DNA from: Hymenobacter daecheongensis DSM 21074
GTDB taxonomy: Bacteria; Bacteroidota; Bacteroidia; Cytophagales; Hymenobacteraceae
DNA length: 64,000 nucleotides
Direction of reading: 5' to 3'
Assembly (NCBI RefSeq): GCF_900141805.1
Contig: NZ_FQYN01000003.1
Location: 520,438-584,437 of the forward strand
Below the pieces are notes generated by a model that saw nothing but the letters and a program-made list of their open reading frames with translations, did not search any database and was not told the origin of the DNA. Within the stretch, counting starts at the first letter, position 1. Each line of letters opens with the position of its first letter. The translations under genes were made by a program, and so were the position numbers. Positions 1-8,149 of this stretch are shown in pieces.

Positions 1-1807
1 GCTGGGCGGCGTTGTTGTAGATGCCGGGGTCGGCGAGCTGGGCTTCGTACTGGGCCAGCTCCTTTTCCAGGGCTTCGATGCGGGCCTCCACTTCGGCCAG
101 CTCCTTCTTCTGCTTCGAGCTGCTGGGGGCCGTTTCCTTCACCGGCTCGGGCTTGGGCTGCGGCTTGGGAGCTGAGGGCGAGGGCAGACCGGCTTTCTTG
201 GCGGCCTTTTCGCGGTCTTCCTGCCACTGCTCGTATTCGGCGTAGGTGCCGGGGTATTCCTTGAGCTGGTAATCCTCGATAAACCAGATCTTGGTGGCCA
301 CGTTTTCCACGAAAAACCGGTCGTGGCTGATGACGATGAACGTGCCCTGGTACTGCTCCAGGGCCTGAATCAGGATGTTTACCGACACCATGTCGAGGTG
401 GTTGGTCGGTTCGTCGAGCAGCAGGAAGTTGGCTTCCGAAATCAGGGTTTTGGCCAGCGCCACCCGGCTTTTCTCGCCCCCGCTGAGCACCTTGATCTTC
501 TTGTAGACCTGGTCGCCGGTGAACAGGAACGAGCCCAGTACCGAGCGCAGCTCCATGTCGTTGCGCTTCGAGCCGGCCTCGCTCATCTCCTGCAGAATCT
601 CGTTTTCCACGTTCAGGCTCTCCAGCTGGTGCTGGGCGTAGAACGACATGATGACGTTGTGGCCCAGCTGGTGGTTGCCGGCGGTGGGGGCTTCCTGCCC
701 GGCCACCAGCCGCATCAGCGTCGATTTGCCCTTGCCGTTGGCCCCGATCAGGGCAATCTTGTCGCCCCGCTCGATGTGCACGTGCGTGTCGCGGAAGATG
801 AGCTTCTCGCCGTACTTCTTGCTCACGTGCTCCATGCGCAGAATGTGGCGGCCGGGCTCAATCTTGAAGGTGAACTTGATGTTGACCTTGGCCGCGTCGC
901 CGGCCACGTCCTCGATGCGCTCCAGCTTGTCGAGGGCTTTCACGCGGCTCTGGGCCTGCTTGGCCTTGCTGGCCTTGGCCTTGAAGCGCTCAATGAAGCG
1001 CTCAGCCTGCCGGATCTGGGCCTGCTGATTTTCAAAAGCGCCTTTCTGAATGGCGTTGCGCTCCTCCTTTTCTTCGAGGTAGTAGGAGTAGTTGCCGGCG
1101 TAGGGCACCAGCTTGCCGCCGGTCACTTCCACGATGGTATTGGTGGTGCGGTCCAGGAACTCCCGGTCGTGCGAGACGATGATAACCGCGCCCTCGTAGC
1201 CGGCCAGGTAGTTTTCAATCCACTTGATACTGGGCAGGTCCAGGTGGTTGGTGGGTTCGTCGAGCAGCAGCAGCGAGGGTTTCTGCAGCAGAATCTTGGC
1301 CAGCATCACGCGCATGCGCCAGCCGCCGGAGAAGGTTTTCAGCGGCTTCTGCAGCTCCTCGGTGGTGAAGCCCAAGCCTTCCAGAATCTCTTCGGCCTGG
1401 GCCTGCATGGTGTAGCCACCCAGCGCCTCGAAGCGCTCCTGGGCATCGGCCAGCTTCTCCACCAGGTCGTCGGTGTAGTTGTTCTCAAACTCGACGAGGA
1501 TTTCGTCGATGCGCTTCTGCAGGTTCAGAGCCTCCTCGAAGGCCTGCATGGCCACGGTGAGGATGCTTTCGTGGGTGTCGTAGCTGAGCAAATCCTGGTT
1601 CAGAAAGCCCAGGCTCACTTCCTTGGCCATCGAAATGCTACCGCCGTCGGGCTTGTACTCGCCCACCAGCACGCGCAGCAGCGTCGATTTGCCCGTGCCG
1701 TTCAGCCCGATCAGGCCGATTTTGTCTTTGGGCTTTATGTGGAGGCTGGCTTTGTCGTAGAGCGTACGGGAGCCGAAATGGAAATCGAGGTCGTTGATGG
1801 AAATCAT
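1..1807 (-). CDS. ABC-F family ATPase (partial, C-terminus beyond left edge)
   Basis: Soluble ABC-F protein with two ATPase domains on one chain and no membrane segments; the family acts on the ribosome (translation factors, antibiotic protection). The first 602 residues are visible. Walker A of domain 1 reads GLNGTGKSTLL near residue 40, and that of domain 2 reads GANGKGKSTL near residue 350. The ABC signature LSGGEKSR and Walker B LLLDEPTNHLD follow in domain 2. After domain 2 comes a Pro/Lys-rich linker and then a Glu/Lys/Ala coiled coil, the usual C-terminal arm, cut off by the window edge. The ATG start lies 21 bases from a TACCTTTG box read on the same strand. The branch (Uup, YdiF or EttA-like) cannot be fixed; the C-terminal coiled coil favours Uup/YdiF. 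Confidence 0.93.
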   Translation of the reverse strand, partial: MISINDLDFHFGSRTLYDKASLHIKPKDKIGLIGLNGTGKSTLLRVLVGEYKPDGGSISMAKEVSLGFLNQDLLSYDTHESILTVAMQAFEEALNLQKRIDEILVEFENNYTDDLVEKLADAQERFEALGGYTMQAQAEEILEGLGFTTEELQKPLKTFSGGWRMRVMLAKILLQKPSLLLLDEPTNHLDLPSIKWIENYLAGYEGAVIIVSHDREFLDRTTNTIVEVTGGKLVPYAGNYSYYLEEKEERNAIQKGAFENQQAQIRQAERFIERFKAKASKAKQAQSRVKALDKLERIEDVAGDAAKVNIKFTFKIEPGRHILRMEHVSKKYGEKLIFRDTHVHIERGDKIALIGANGKGKSTLMRLVAGQEAPTAGNHQLGHNVIMSFYAQHQLESLNVENEILQEMSEAGSKRNDMELRSVLGSFLFTGDQVYKKIKVLSGGEKSRVALAKTLISEANFLLLDEPTNHLDMVSVNILIQALEQYQGTFIVISHDRFFVENVATKIWFIEDYQLKEYPGTYAEYEQWQEDREKAAKKAGLPSPSAPKPQPKPEPVKETAPSSSKQKKELAEVEARIEALEKELAQYEAQLADPGIYNNAAQ

Positions 1808-1827
1808 CCTGCTTTGCTATGAAGTTG

Positions 1828-1835
1828 CAAAGGTA
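1828..1835 (-). promoter_or_regulatory. Bacteroidota -7 box (TACCTTTG) for the ABC-F gene
   Basis: Read on the minus strand this is an exact TAnnTTTG, 20 bases before the ABC-F start codon. No TTTG is seen at the -33 position, so the call rests on the -7 element and its location. Confidence 0.5.
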
Positions 1836-1960
1836 AGGCATTCGGGTGAGGCCATAAGGTTGGGGTTTGAATTGCCTGCGTCATTTCCCACTGAGGAACG
1901 CGGAGGTGGGCGCAGAGGGCCGCACCGGAACCGCCCGCGCCGGCCCCCGTACACGCTGCC

Positions 1961-2497
1961 ATGAAGCACGCACTTCTTGCCGCCGGCCTTTTTCTGGGAA
2001 TAACAGCCTGCCGCTCCGAGCAGGAAACCGCCAACGGCGGCGCAGCAGAGCGCATTCCGGCCGCCGTGCAGGGCGAAGTATCGACTACCGAAGCCGTGGG
2101 CGAAAACGGCCGCAGCCACGCTTACCTGCGCCGCCTCAGCCAGCAGCAGGGCCGCTCCTACGCCACCGTCGACTACATCCAGTTTTTGAACGGCCCGGCC
2201 GCCGTAACCGCCGCCCGCCGCCGCGGCGACGCCCTGGCCGAGGTTGTGAAGGGCGACACGGTCTACTCCGTATTCAACGACTACTATATCATCAACGACA
2301 GCCCGCGCCGGCGCACGCTGCCGCTCAGCGGCGGGGCCGTCATCCGGCTGTGGCGCATGGGCGGTGAGCTGAGCCAGTACGTAGCCACGCCCGCCCAGCT
2401 GCTGGCCAAAGGCCCGGATTTCCTTCGCGCCACGCCCTTCATCGTGGAAACCAAGGACGGCGTAATTATCAGTTTGACTCAGCAATTCATTCCCTAA
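1961..2497 (+). CDS. hypothetical lipoprotein, 178 aa
   Basis: Family not recognised. The N-terminus is a lipoprotein signal: Lys/His, a hydrophobic stretch, and a lipobox GITAC with the lipidated Cys at residue 17, followed by Arg-Ser-Glu. The mature part begins with a short Ser/Gly/Ala-rich linker. A mixed alpha/beta region of about 130 residues follows, with no catalytic motif I can name. It lies between the divergent ABC-F gene and the convergent amidase and is monocistronic. A large perfect inverted repeat sits just after its stop codon. Expected on the outer membrane or periplasmic face; function unknown. Confidence 0.8.
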   Translation: MKHALLAAGLFLGITACRSEQETANGGAAERIPAAVQGEVSTTEAVGENGRSHAYLRRLSQQQGRSYATVDYIQFLNGPAAVTAARRRGDALAEVVKGDTVYSVFNDYYIINDSPRRRTLPLSGGAVIRLWRMGGELSQYVATPAQLLAKGPDFLRATPFIVETKDGVIISLTQQFIP

Positions 2498-2544
2498 GCC
2501 GAGGGCAGAGGACACCCAGGTTATTGGCGAGAGTTGGTTTACGG

Positions 2545-2656
2545 CAGCAGGGTGTAGAGACGCATACTTGCGTCTCGTCGTTGAACGACTTAATAGAACA
2601 AACCCGTTGAACGGCGCGAACGACGAGACGCAAGTATGCGTCTCTACACCCTGCTG
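2545..2656. repeat. perfect 38-bp inverted repeat with 36-base loop
   Basis: Arms 2545-2582 and 2619-2656 are exact reverse complements. The 13-mer GTCGTTGAACGAC spans the arm/loop junction (2577-2589) and recurs in the repeat at 22273-22379. The loop also holds GTTGAACGGCGC. It lies between the convergent lipoprotein and amidase genes and could form a long hairpin in either transcript. It is much larger than a normal terminator and has no T-run. Confidence 0.9.
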
Positions 2657-2669
2657 TAACTTCAATCTC

Positions 2670-4307
2670 CTACCCTACAAACGGCCCCCGAAACTCCGGC
2701 TTCACCCGCTTTTTCGAGGCCTGCTCATACGCATACGCCAGCCCCAGCAGCGGCCCTTCGGCATACGGGCCGCCCACGAATGACAGACCCACCGGCAGGC
2801 CGTGCGCCTGGCCCATCGGCACCGTTACGTGCGGGTAGCCGGCCATAGCGGCGGGTGATGAAAACCCCGGGCCGCCGCCCCCGTCGCCGTTTATCAGGTC
2901 GATGCAGCGGGCGGGGCCAGTGGTGATGGCCACGATGGCAGCAAGCTGATTTTTGCGCAGCACGCCATCCAGCAGCTGCCGCGCCCCCTCGTGCGACTTG
3001 CGTCGGGCGGCCTGGAATTTCGGGCTACTCAGGCCCTCCAGCTTGTTGGAGGCTTCCAGAATTTCCTGTTGGAAAAACGGCATGGCCTTGGCCTTATTTT
3101 CGGTGTTGAAGGTCATCACGTCGGCCAGGGTTTTCACCGGGGCGTTGGCCGTGGCCAGGTACTTGTTCACGCCGTCTTTGAACTCGTAGAGCAGCACATC
3201 GTATTCGGCCTCGCCGAAGGCATCGGCCTGCTTGTCTACATCCACTTCCACGATTGTCGCGCCCTGGGCTTTGAGCACTTCCAGCGCCGCCAGCAGCAGC
3301 GCCACAGCCTCCGACGAGCCTTGCAGATGGTTTTTCTCCACGCCCAGCCGCTTGCCGCGCAGCGCATCGGCTTTAAGGAAAACGGTGTAATCGGGCTGGA
3401 TTTTACCGGCACTTTCCTTGGTCACGGCATCGGCGGGGTCTTCGCCCGTGAGGGCTCCGAGCAGCACAGCCGCGTCGCGCACGGTGCGGGCCATGGGGCC
3501 GGCCGTGTCCTGGGTGGCCGAAATGGGGATGATGCCGCTACGGCTGAGCAGGCCCACCGTCGGCTTCACGCCCACAATGCCGCAGCACGACGACGGCGAC
3601 ACCACCGAGCCGTCGGTTTCGGTGCCGATAGCCACGGCGCACAGGTTGGCGGCCACGGCCGTGCCCGAGCCGGCACTGCTGCCGCTGGGCGTGCGGTCCA
3701 GGATGTAGGGGTTTTTGGTCTGGCCGCCGCGGCTGCTCCAGCCGCTGGTGCTGCGCGTAGAGCGAAAATTAGCCCACTCGCTCAGGTTGGTTTTGCCCAG
3801 CAGCACGGCTCCGGCCTCGCGCAGCCGCTTGATAATGAAGGCATCCTGCGCGGCCCGGTGCCCGGCCAGCGCCAGCGAGCCGGCGGTGGTATGCATCTGG
3901 TCGGCGGTGTCGATGTTGTCTTTGATGAGCACCGGAATGCCGTGTAGGGGCCCGCGCACCTTGCCGGCCTTGCGCTCCTGGTCCAGCGCGTCGGCTAGGC
4001 GCAGCGCGTCGGGGTTCAGCTCGATGACGGAGTTTAGCTTTGGGCCGCTTTTATCCAGGGCCGCGATGCGCTTTTGGTACAGCTCGGTGAGGCTGCGGGC
4101 CGTGTGCTGGCCGCTTGTCATCTTTTCCTGGAGCTGCGCAATGGTGGCCTCGTCCAGCTCGAAAGCGGCGGCGGCCGCTTCGTTTTCGTTGGGGCCGGCG
4201 GCGGCCGTTTTGGGGTCTTTAGCGTTGGGGGCGCAGGCACTGAGCGAGAGAGTGGTGAGGGCCACGCCCGCCAGGCTGCCGTTGCGGAGGAAAAGTCTAC
4301 GGTTCAT
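2670..4307 (-). CDS. amidase signature family amidase, exported
   Basis: Hydrolyses an amide bond (amidase / GatA-like fold). 545 aa. The N-terminus has a twin-arginine-like RRLFLR followed by a hydrophobic segment and a lipobox-like LSAC with Cys25, so the protein is probably exported and perhaps lipid-anchored; this makes it unlike cytoplasmic GatA. The amidase signature is clear: the catalytic Lys region (IPVLIKDNID), the Gly/Ser-rich segment (GSSAGSG) and GTDGSVVSPSSCCGIVG carrying the Ser-cisSer-Lys triad serines, then KPTVGLLSR. The C-terminal part (AMAGYPHVTVPMG) is also typical. No gatB or gatC is nearby. Secreted amidases of this form may act on peptides or cell-wall fragments; the substrate is unknown. 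The ATG at 4307 opens directly on the Tat-like signal. Confidence 0.9.
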   Translation of the reverse strand: MNRRLFLRNGSLAGVALTTLSLSACAPNAKDPKTAAAGPNENEAAAAAFELDEATIAQLQEKMTSGQHTARSLTELYQKRIAALDKSGPKLNSVIELNPDALRLADALDQERKAGKVRGPLHGIPVLIKDNIDTADQMHTTAGSLALAGHRAAQDAFIIKRLREAGAVLLGKTNLSEWANFRSTRSTSGWSSRGGQTKNPYILDRTPSGSSAGSGTAVAANLCAVAIGTETDGSVVSPSSCCGIVGVKPTVGLLSRSGIIPISATQDTAGPMARTVRDAAVLLGALTGEDPADAVTKESAGKIQPDYTVFLKADALRGKRLGVEKNHLQGSSEAVALLLAALEVLKAQGATIVEVDVDKQADAFGEAEYDVLLYEFKDGVNKYLATANAPVKTLADVMTFNTENKAKAMPFFQQEILEASNKLEGLSSPKFQAARRKSHEGARQLLDGVLRKNQLAAIVAITTGPARCIDLINGDGGGGPGFSSPAAMAGYPHVTVPMGQAHGLPVGLSFVGGPYAEGPLLGLAYAYEQASKKRVKPEFRGPFVG

Positions 4308-4343
4308 ACTCGGAGTTTAGGCGAGTAAGATAGGCTGCCGCCG

Positions 4344-4517
4344 TCATTTTTCCGGCCGGCCGGGGGCGGCGGGGCGGTTGCGCTGACACTTTTCGCCACA
4401 GTACTTCACCTCGTCCCAGCAGTTGCACCACTTCTTGCGGTACTCGAAGGGCCGGCCGCAGGTAGCGCACAGCTTGGTGGGCAGGTTGCCTTTGGTGAGT
4501 TTGGCGGGGAGCGGCAT
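4344..4517 (-). CDS. DUF2256 domain protein, small zinc-ribbon type
   Basis: 57-aa protein starting MPLPAKLTKG. It has the DUF2256 pattern: CATCGRPF, RKKW, then EVKYCGEKC, giving four spaced Cys that can bind a metal ion, and a basic Pro/Arg-rich tail. An upstream in-frame ATG at 4631 would add 38 residues unlike the family, so the shorter start is preferred. Role in the cell unknown. It lies between the amidase and the PAS gene on the same strand, with a terminator separating it from the latter. Confidence 0.75.
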   Translation of the reverse strand: MPLPAKLTKGNLPTKLCATCGRPFEYRKKWCNCWDEVKYCGEKCQRNRPAAPGRPEK

Positions 4518-4595
4518 AAGCAGAAAAGTATGCTGCAACAACGCTCGGCAACTCGGAAAGTTATTGCCGTTTCCAGCAAGAGCCCGTTTGATGAA

Positions 4596-4625
4596 TAAAA
4601 AAAGCCGCCCGTGGCCGGGCGGCTT
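4596..4625 (-). terminator. rho-independent terminator after the PAS gene
   Basis: Stem GCCGCCCG/CGGGCGGC with a 4-base loop, followed on the minus strand by eight T. It is placed 22 bases after the stop of the PAS gene at 4648. Confidence 0.85.
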
Positions 4626-4647
4626 CTTCATATGATATGGCTGCTAC

Positions 4648-5190
4648 CTACTCGCCCAAGCGCTGGCGCAGCTCGCGCACTTCGTGCTCCAGGGCCAGGT
4701 TGCGGAAGGTCACTTTCACCTCCAAGTCGGCGTAGGCGCGCTCCAGCTCCTGCTCGCGGCGGCGCAGCTCCAGCTCGGTTTCCTTCTGCTCCTGAATGTC
4801 GGTGCAGGTGCCGAACCACTGCTTGATGTGGCCCTGCTCGTCGTATTGGGGACTGGCCTGGCCCAGAAACCAGCGGTAAGACCCGTCTTTGCTTTTGAAG
4901 CGGTACTCAATCTCGTAGAATTCGCCGGTAGCCAACGAGTGACCCCACACCTGCCGGGCGCGGGCCTGGTCGTCGGGGTGCAGCAGGTTGTTCCACATAT
5001 CCGGGCCTATGCTGTCGGCCAGGGTGTAGCCGGTGAAGTCGATCCAGCGCTTATTGAAAAACGTGTGGTAGCCGGTGGGGTCGGTAAACCAGACGAGCTG
5101 GGGGATAAAATCGGCGAGGAAGTGAAACTGCTCTTCGCCCTGTCGGCGCAGGGATTCCTCGTTGGGAACGGTATCAGCGGATAAATTCAT
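4648..5190 (-). CDS. single-PAS protein with coiled-coil tail (module copy 1)
   Basis: 180 aa, cytoplasmic, no membrane segment. One PAS/PAC domain spans about residues 22-130 (PQLVWFTDP, FNKRWIDFTGYT, LLHPDD, GSYRWFLGQA, WFGTCTDI). A helical tail of about 50 residues follows, including the motif YADLEVKVTFRNLALE. There is no histidine kinase, GGDEF, HTH or other output domain, so it presumably signals by protein contact. It lies 15 bases after the 120-aa orphan gene (5206-5568) on the same strand, and the pair ends in a terminator. The last PAS and tail of the protein at 30028-31647 resemble it closely, and that gene also follows a copy of the orphan gene. Ligand and partner unknown. Confidence 0.88.
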   Translation of the reverse strand: MNLSADTVPNEESLRRQGEEQFHFLADFIPQLVWFTDPTGYHTFFNKRWIDFTGYTLADSIGPDMWNNLLHPDDQARARQVWGHSLATGEFYEIEYRFKSKDGSYRWFLGQASPQYDEQGHIKQWFGTCTDIQEQKETELELRRREQELERAYADLEVKVTFRNLALEHEVRELRQRLGE

Positions 5191-5205
5191 GAGCGTACGC
5201 GGGGG

Positions 5206-5568
5206 TCAACAGGGGCAAATGAGCTGCAGCTCCATCCCCGACTGAAAGTAAAGACTAAGGTGGCTTTGCAGGCCATCGGCCGAGCGGCGCAGGCGCGTGA
5301 TAAGGGCGCGGGCATCTTCCTGCACCAGCTGCAGCTCCAGGTAGGGCCGGTTCAGCAGCTCGTCGCGCTGCACCAGCCACTGGCCGGAGTCCTGCTCGGC
5401 GGGCGTATGCACCTGCACCGCGCCCGGCTGCAACGACAGGCGCGTAGCCAGCGCCAACGCACTGTCCGGATTGCTCCGGTTCAGCACCCGATTGGTGATG
5501 CACCATTCCCCGTTGAGATACTCATCGGGCAATTGCTGAAGATTAACGTCGAATAGTGGTTCAGACAT
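5206..5568 (-). CDS. orphan 120-aa protein, PAS-module partner (copy 1)
   Basis: Not recognised as any family. Starts MSEPLFDVNLQQLPDEYLNG and ends with LITRLRRS, then YFQSGMELQL; no signal peptide, no membrane segment, no Cys cluster (two Cys at the extreme C-terminus only). The alternating hydrophobic pattern suggests a small alpha/beta protein. A gap-free comparison by eye with the product of 29648-30007 gives about 75 identical residues in about 117. Both copies stand first in a two-gene unit with a PAS gene 15-20 bases behind. A full-consensus Bacteroidota promoter lies about 65 bases upstream. Inference: it works with, or regulates, the PAS protein. Confidence 0.82.
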   Translation of the reverse strand: MSEPLFDVNLQQLPDEYLNGEWCITNRVLNRSNPDSALALATRLSLQPGAVQVHTPAEQDSGQWLVQRDELLNRPYLELQLVQEDARALITRLRRSADGLQSHLSLYFQSGMELQLICPC

Positions 5569-5633
5569 AGAAGCGGCGGGAGCGCACCGACCAAGCAGGT
5601 CTTTTTACTTTCAGAAGTAAATCGTCGGCAGCG

Positions 5634-5664
5634 CAAATTTATCAAGCTGACGAACAACCACAAA
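5634..5664 (-). promoter_or_regulatory. consensus Bacteroidota promoter for the orphan/PAS module
   Basis: On the minus strand TTTG (5664-5661) is followed after 19 bases by TAAATTTG (5641-5634), an exact match to the sigma-A type TTTG-N19-TAnnTTTG pattern. Transcription should start near 5627-5630 and run into the gene starting at 5568. Confidence 0.75.
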
Positions 5665-5764
5665 CTCGCAAAGTTCCGGCCAGATGCTAATTTGGTTTGA
5701 AACGGCGCGGCGTGGCCGAAGCAATCGGGCGGATCAGAAGCAGTTGGCCGCTACTATCCGCCGC

Positions 5765-6520
5765 CTAGGCTGCCACGCCGGGCACTGCGTTTTTTGTGCG
5801 CCGGATGCGGATGACGCCCACTTTGTCCAGCGTCCAGATGACGGGGTACGTGGGGTCCAGCTCCCACCATTTCACCCCGAAATTCACGCGCAGGGGCAGC
5901 TTGTGGTGGTTGTTCTGAAACAGCTCGCCGCCGGTGAGGAAGTCAAAAAACAGCGAGTTGCGCGACTTATCGTGGTTGTCGAAGTTTTGGTAGCCGTATT
6001 TGTGGCCGCTCCAGTTCACGATGGCCCCGTGCACGGCCCCCATCGAAAAATGAATGGGCAGCAGCAGGAACTGCCACCACACGGTGGCAAACTGCACGTA
6101 GAACAGCACGTAGAACAGGCCCCACCCCACCCGCGAATACCACTGGTTGCCAAAGGTTTCCAGCGCCGGCCACTCGGGGTAGTCGCCCTCGAAGCGAGCG
6201 GCCTCAGTGGAGCGACCGTAGAGCACATCCTGGTAGATGCCGCGGGTTTTCCACATCATGGTGAAGGCATTAGAAGAATAGTGCGGCGAGTGCGGGTCGC
6301 GGGCCGTGTCAGAGTAAGCATGGTGCATACGATGCAGTAGCGCATACCCCCGCGGCGACATGAACGACGAACCTTGCCATAGATAGGTCAGGCTGAAGAA
6401 AATCAGCTCCCATAAGCGGCTCATCGTGAACATCTTGTGGGCGGCGTAGCGGTGCTGAAAAAACGACTGCGTGAACAGCGACAGATACCAGTGCGCCAGG
6501 AAGAAAACCAGAATAGCCAT
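5765..6520 (-). CDS. acyl-CoA/fatty acid desaturase (membrane di-iron)
   Basis: Introduces a double bond into an acyl chain using a di-iron centre at the membrane. 251 aa from the ATG at 6520 (MAILVFFLAHWYLSLF); a TTG at 6535 is possible but adds nothing family-like. Three histidine boxes are visible: HRYAAH at 23-28, HRMHH at 63-67 and NNHHK near residue 205. The hydrophobic segments match the stearoyl-CoA desaturase type. No fused cytochrome b5 domain is present, so electrons must come from a separate donor. Monocistronic; likely role in membrane fluidity. Confidence 0.9.
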   Translation of the reverse strand: MAILVFFLAHWYLSLFTQSFFQHRYAAHKMFTMSRLWELIFFSLTYLWQGSSFMSPRGYALLHRMHHAYSDTARDPHSPHYSSNAFTMMWKTRGIYQDVLYGRSTEAARFEGDYPEWPALETFGNQWYSRVGWGLFYVLFYVQFATVWWQFLLLPIHFSMGAVHGAIVNWSGHKYGYQNFDNHDKSRNSLFFDFLTGGELFQNNHHKLPLRVNFGVKWWELDPTYPVIWTLDKVGVIRIRRTKNAVPGVAA

Positions 6521-6700
6521 AGGCCGAGCGAGCAAAGGGGATTTTTAAAAGGGAAGCCGAGCCGAGTAAAGTCCCGTACAGACATCCGGATTAAGCCCCG
6601 GGCTCCGGATGGAAGGTAAGCAATAAGCACAAGGATAAGTTTGGGTTATAACCGCACCGGCGAAGCAGCTACACGTTGGAAACCCGATATTTTTCTTACT

Positions 6701-6724
6701 TTTAACTAACGATTGTTAGTTAAA
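6701..6724. promoter_or_regulatory. perfect palindromic operator upstream of paaA
   Basis: Arms TTTAACTAAC (6701-6710) and GTTAGTTAAA (6715-6724) are exact reverse complements around GATT, ending 15 bases before the paaA ATG. Right next to it is TAAACTTTG, one base longer than the Bacteroidota -7 box, so a bound dimer would block the core promoter. TetR-family PaaR proteins control paa genes in other bacteria through palindromes of this type; no regulator gene is in the window. Confidence 0.7.
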
Positions 6725-6739
6725 CTTTGTTGAACGCGC

Positions 6740-7684
6740 ATGGAAACCGTAGAAATCAACCTCGAAGAGCAGTTTCAGGCCCGCATCGACGCGGACATTC
6801 GCATTGAGCCCAAAGACTGGATGCCCGATGCGTACCGCAAAACGCTGATCCGGCAGATTTCCCAGCACGCGCACTCCGAGCTGGTGGGCATGCTGCCCGA
6901 AGGCAACTGGATTACCCGCGCCCCTTCGCTGAAGCGCAAGTCCATTCTGCTCTCCAAAGTGCAGGACGAAGCCGGCCACGGCCTCTACCTCTACTCGGCC
7001 GCCGAAACCCTGGGCACCACGCGCGACCAGATGCTGGCCGACCTGCACTCAGGCAAGGCCAAGTATTCGAGCATCTTCAACTACCCTACCCTCTCGTGGG
7101 CCGACATGGGCTGCGTGGGCTGGCTGGTAGACGGTGCTGCCATTTTGAACCAGGTGCCGCTGTGCCGCACTTCCTACGGCCCCTACGCCCGCGCCATGGT
7201 GCGGGTGTGCAAAGAGGAAAGCTTCCACCAGCGCCAGGGTTTCGAAATAATGCAGACCCTGTGCGCGGGCGCGCCGGTGCAGAAGGAAATGGCCCAGGAG
7301 GCCCTGAACCGCTGGTGGTGGCCCACGCTGATGATGTTCGGTCCCAAGGACGCGGACTCGCCGAACACGGCCCAGAGCATGAACTGGCGCATCAAGCGCT
7401 TCACCAACGACGAGCTGCGCCAGAAATTCGTGGATATGATGGTGCCCCAGGCCGAATTCCTGGGCCTGACTGTGCCCGACCCTACCGTGAAGTGGAACGA
7501 GGAACGCCAGGCCTACGATTTCGGCGAGGTGAACTGGGAGGAATTCTGGAACGTGGTGAAGGGCAACGGCATGTGCAACCAAGACCGCCTCGGCGCCCGC
7601 GTGAAAGCCCACGAGGAAGGGGCCTGGGTACGCGAAGCGGCTTTGGCCCACGCTAAGAAGCGGGCGCAGAAAGCGGCGGCGTAG
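6740..7684 (+). CDS. paaA: 1,2-phenylacetyl-CoA epoxidase, catalytic subunit A
   Basis: Di-iron subunit of the PaaABC(E) monooxygenase, which turns phenylacetyl-CoA into its ring 1,2-epoxide in the cytoplasm. 314 aa, the usual length. Ferritin-like metal ligands are seen in two E-x2-H motifs: DEAGHG near residues 75-80 and EESFHQR near 158-164. The family segment [13 protein letters not shown] is intact. It is the first gene of the cluster, directly behind the palindrome at 6701-6724. A large inverted repeat separates it from paaB, which may alter mRNA stability or subunit ratio. Confidence 0.97.
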   Translation: METVEINLEEQFQARIDADIRIEPKDWMPDAYRKTLIRQISQHAHSELVGMLPEGNWITRAPSLKRKSILLSKVQDEAGHGLYLYSAAETLGTTRDQMLADLHSGKAKYSSIFNYPTLSWADMGCVGWLVDGAAILNQVPLCRTSYGPYARAMVRVCKEESFHQRQGFEIMQTLCAGAPVQKEMAQEALNRWWWPTLMMFGPKDADSPNTAQSMNWRIKRFTNDELRQKFVDMMVPQAEFLGLTVPDPTVKWNEERQAYDFGEVNWEEFWNVVKGNGMCNQDRLGARVKAHEEGAWVREAALAHAKKRAQKAAA

Positions 7685-7839
7685 AGACCTCACCCCTAAC
7701 CCCTCTCCTTGGGGAGAGGGGGACTAGCTTTTAGTTTTCTAACTATTAAAATCAGTCCTACCCCTACTCGAAATTAGTTTCTAGATTTTCTAGAGCTAGT
7801 TCCCCCTCTCCCCAAGGAGAGGGGCTAGGGGTGAGGTCT
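7685..7839. repeat. imperfect inverted repeat between paaA and paaB
   Basis: Arms about 7685-7729 and 7794-7839 are nearly complementary, with the repeated text CCTCACCCCTAACCCCTCTC at the outer edge. A smaller hairpin (CCCTCTCC/GGAGAGGG) lies inside the left arm. Relatives are found at 12424-12596, 17714-17919 and 22273-22379. Confidence 0.85.
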
Positions 7840-7850
7840 GCACCAGCACA

Positions 7851-8138
7851 ATGACACAATCCGAATGGCCGCTGTGGGAAGTTTTTATCCGCAGCAAGCA
7901 GGGCCTCGATCATAAGCACGTGGGCAGCCTGCACGCCGCCGACGCCACCATGGCCATCCAGAACGCCCGCGACGTGTACACGCGCCGCATGGAAGGCGTC
8001 AGCATTTGGGTGGTCGAGTCGAAGCACGTGCACGCGTCCAACCCAGATGATGCCGAGGCGTTTTTCGACCCGGCCAACGACAAAGTATACCGGCATCCCA
8101 CGTTCTACGACGTGCCGGACTCCATCAAGCACATGTAA
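7851..8138 (+). CDS. paaB: 1,2-phenylacetyl-CoA epoxidase subunit B
   Basis: Small subunit of the phenylacetyl-CoA epoxidase; known to bridge the PaaAC catalytic core. 95 aa, matching the family. It opens with WPLWEVFIRSKQGLDHKHVG and VGSLHAADATMAIQNARDVY, hallmarks of PaaB, and ends in a C-terminal segment with HPTFYDVPDSIKHM. Follows paaA after an inverted repeat and precedes paaC by 11 bases. Confidence 0.96.
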   Translation: MTQSEWPLWEVFIRSKQGLDHKHVGSLHAADATMAIQNARDVYTRRMEGVSIWVVESKHVHASNPDDAEAFFDPANDKVYRHPTFYDVPDSIKHM

Positions 8139-8149
8139 TTCTGCGTCTT

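Noticed and set aside
323..1822. 499-aa plus-strand reading frame antisense to the ABC-F gene
   Set aside because: It is the complement of a gene with two intact ATPase domains and has no domain of its own; long antisense frames are expected at this GC content.
1817..2665. Minus-strand frame covering the lipoprotein gene
   Set aside because: Runs through the inverted repeat and the opposite-strand lipoprotein with its clear lipobox; composition is not protein-like.
5684..6340. Plus-strand frame over the desaturase gene
   Set aside because: Shadow of the desaturase, whose three histidine boxes are on the minus strand.
6521..6739. Riboswitch or leader RNA upstream of paaA
   Set aside because: No conserved aptamer pattern; the palindrome and promoter box explain the signal and leave almost no leader.
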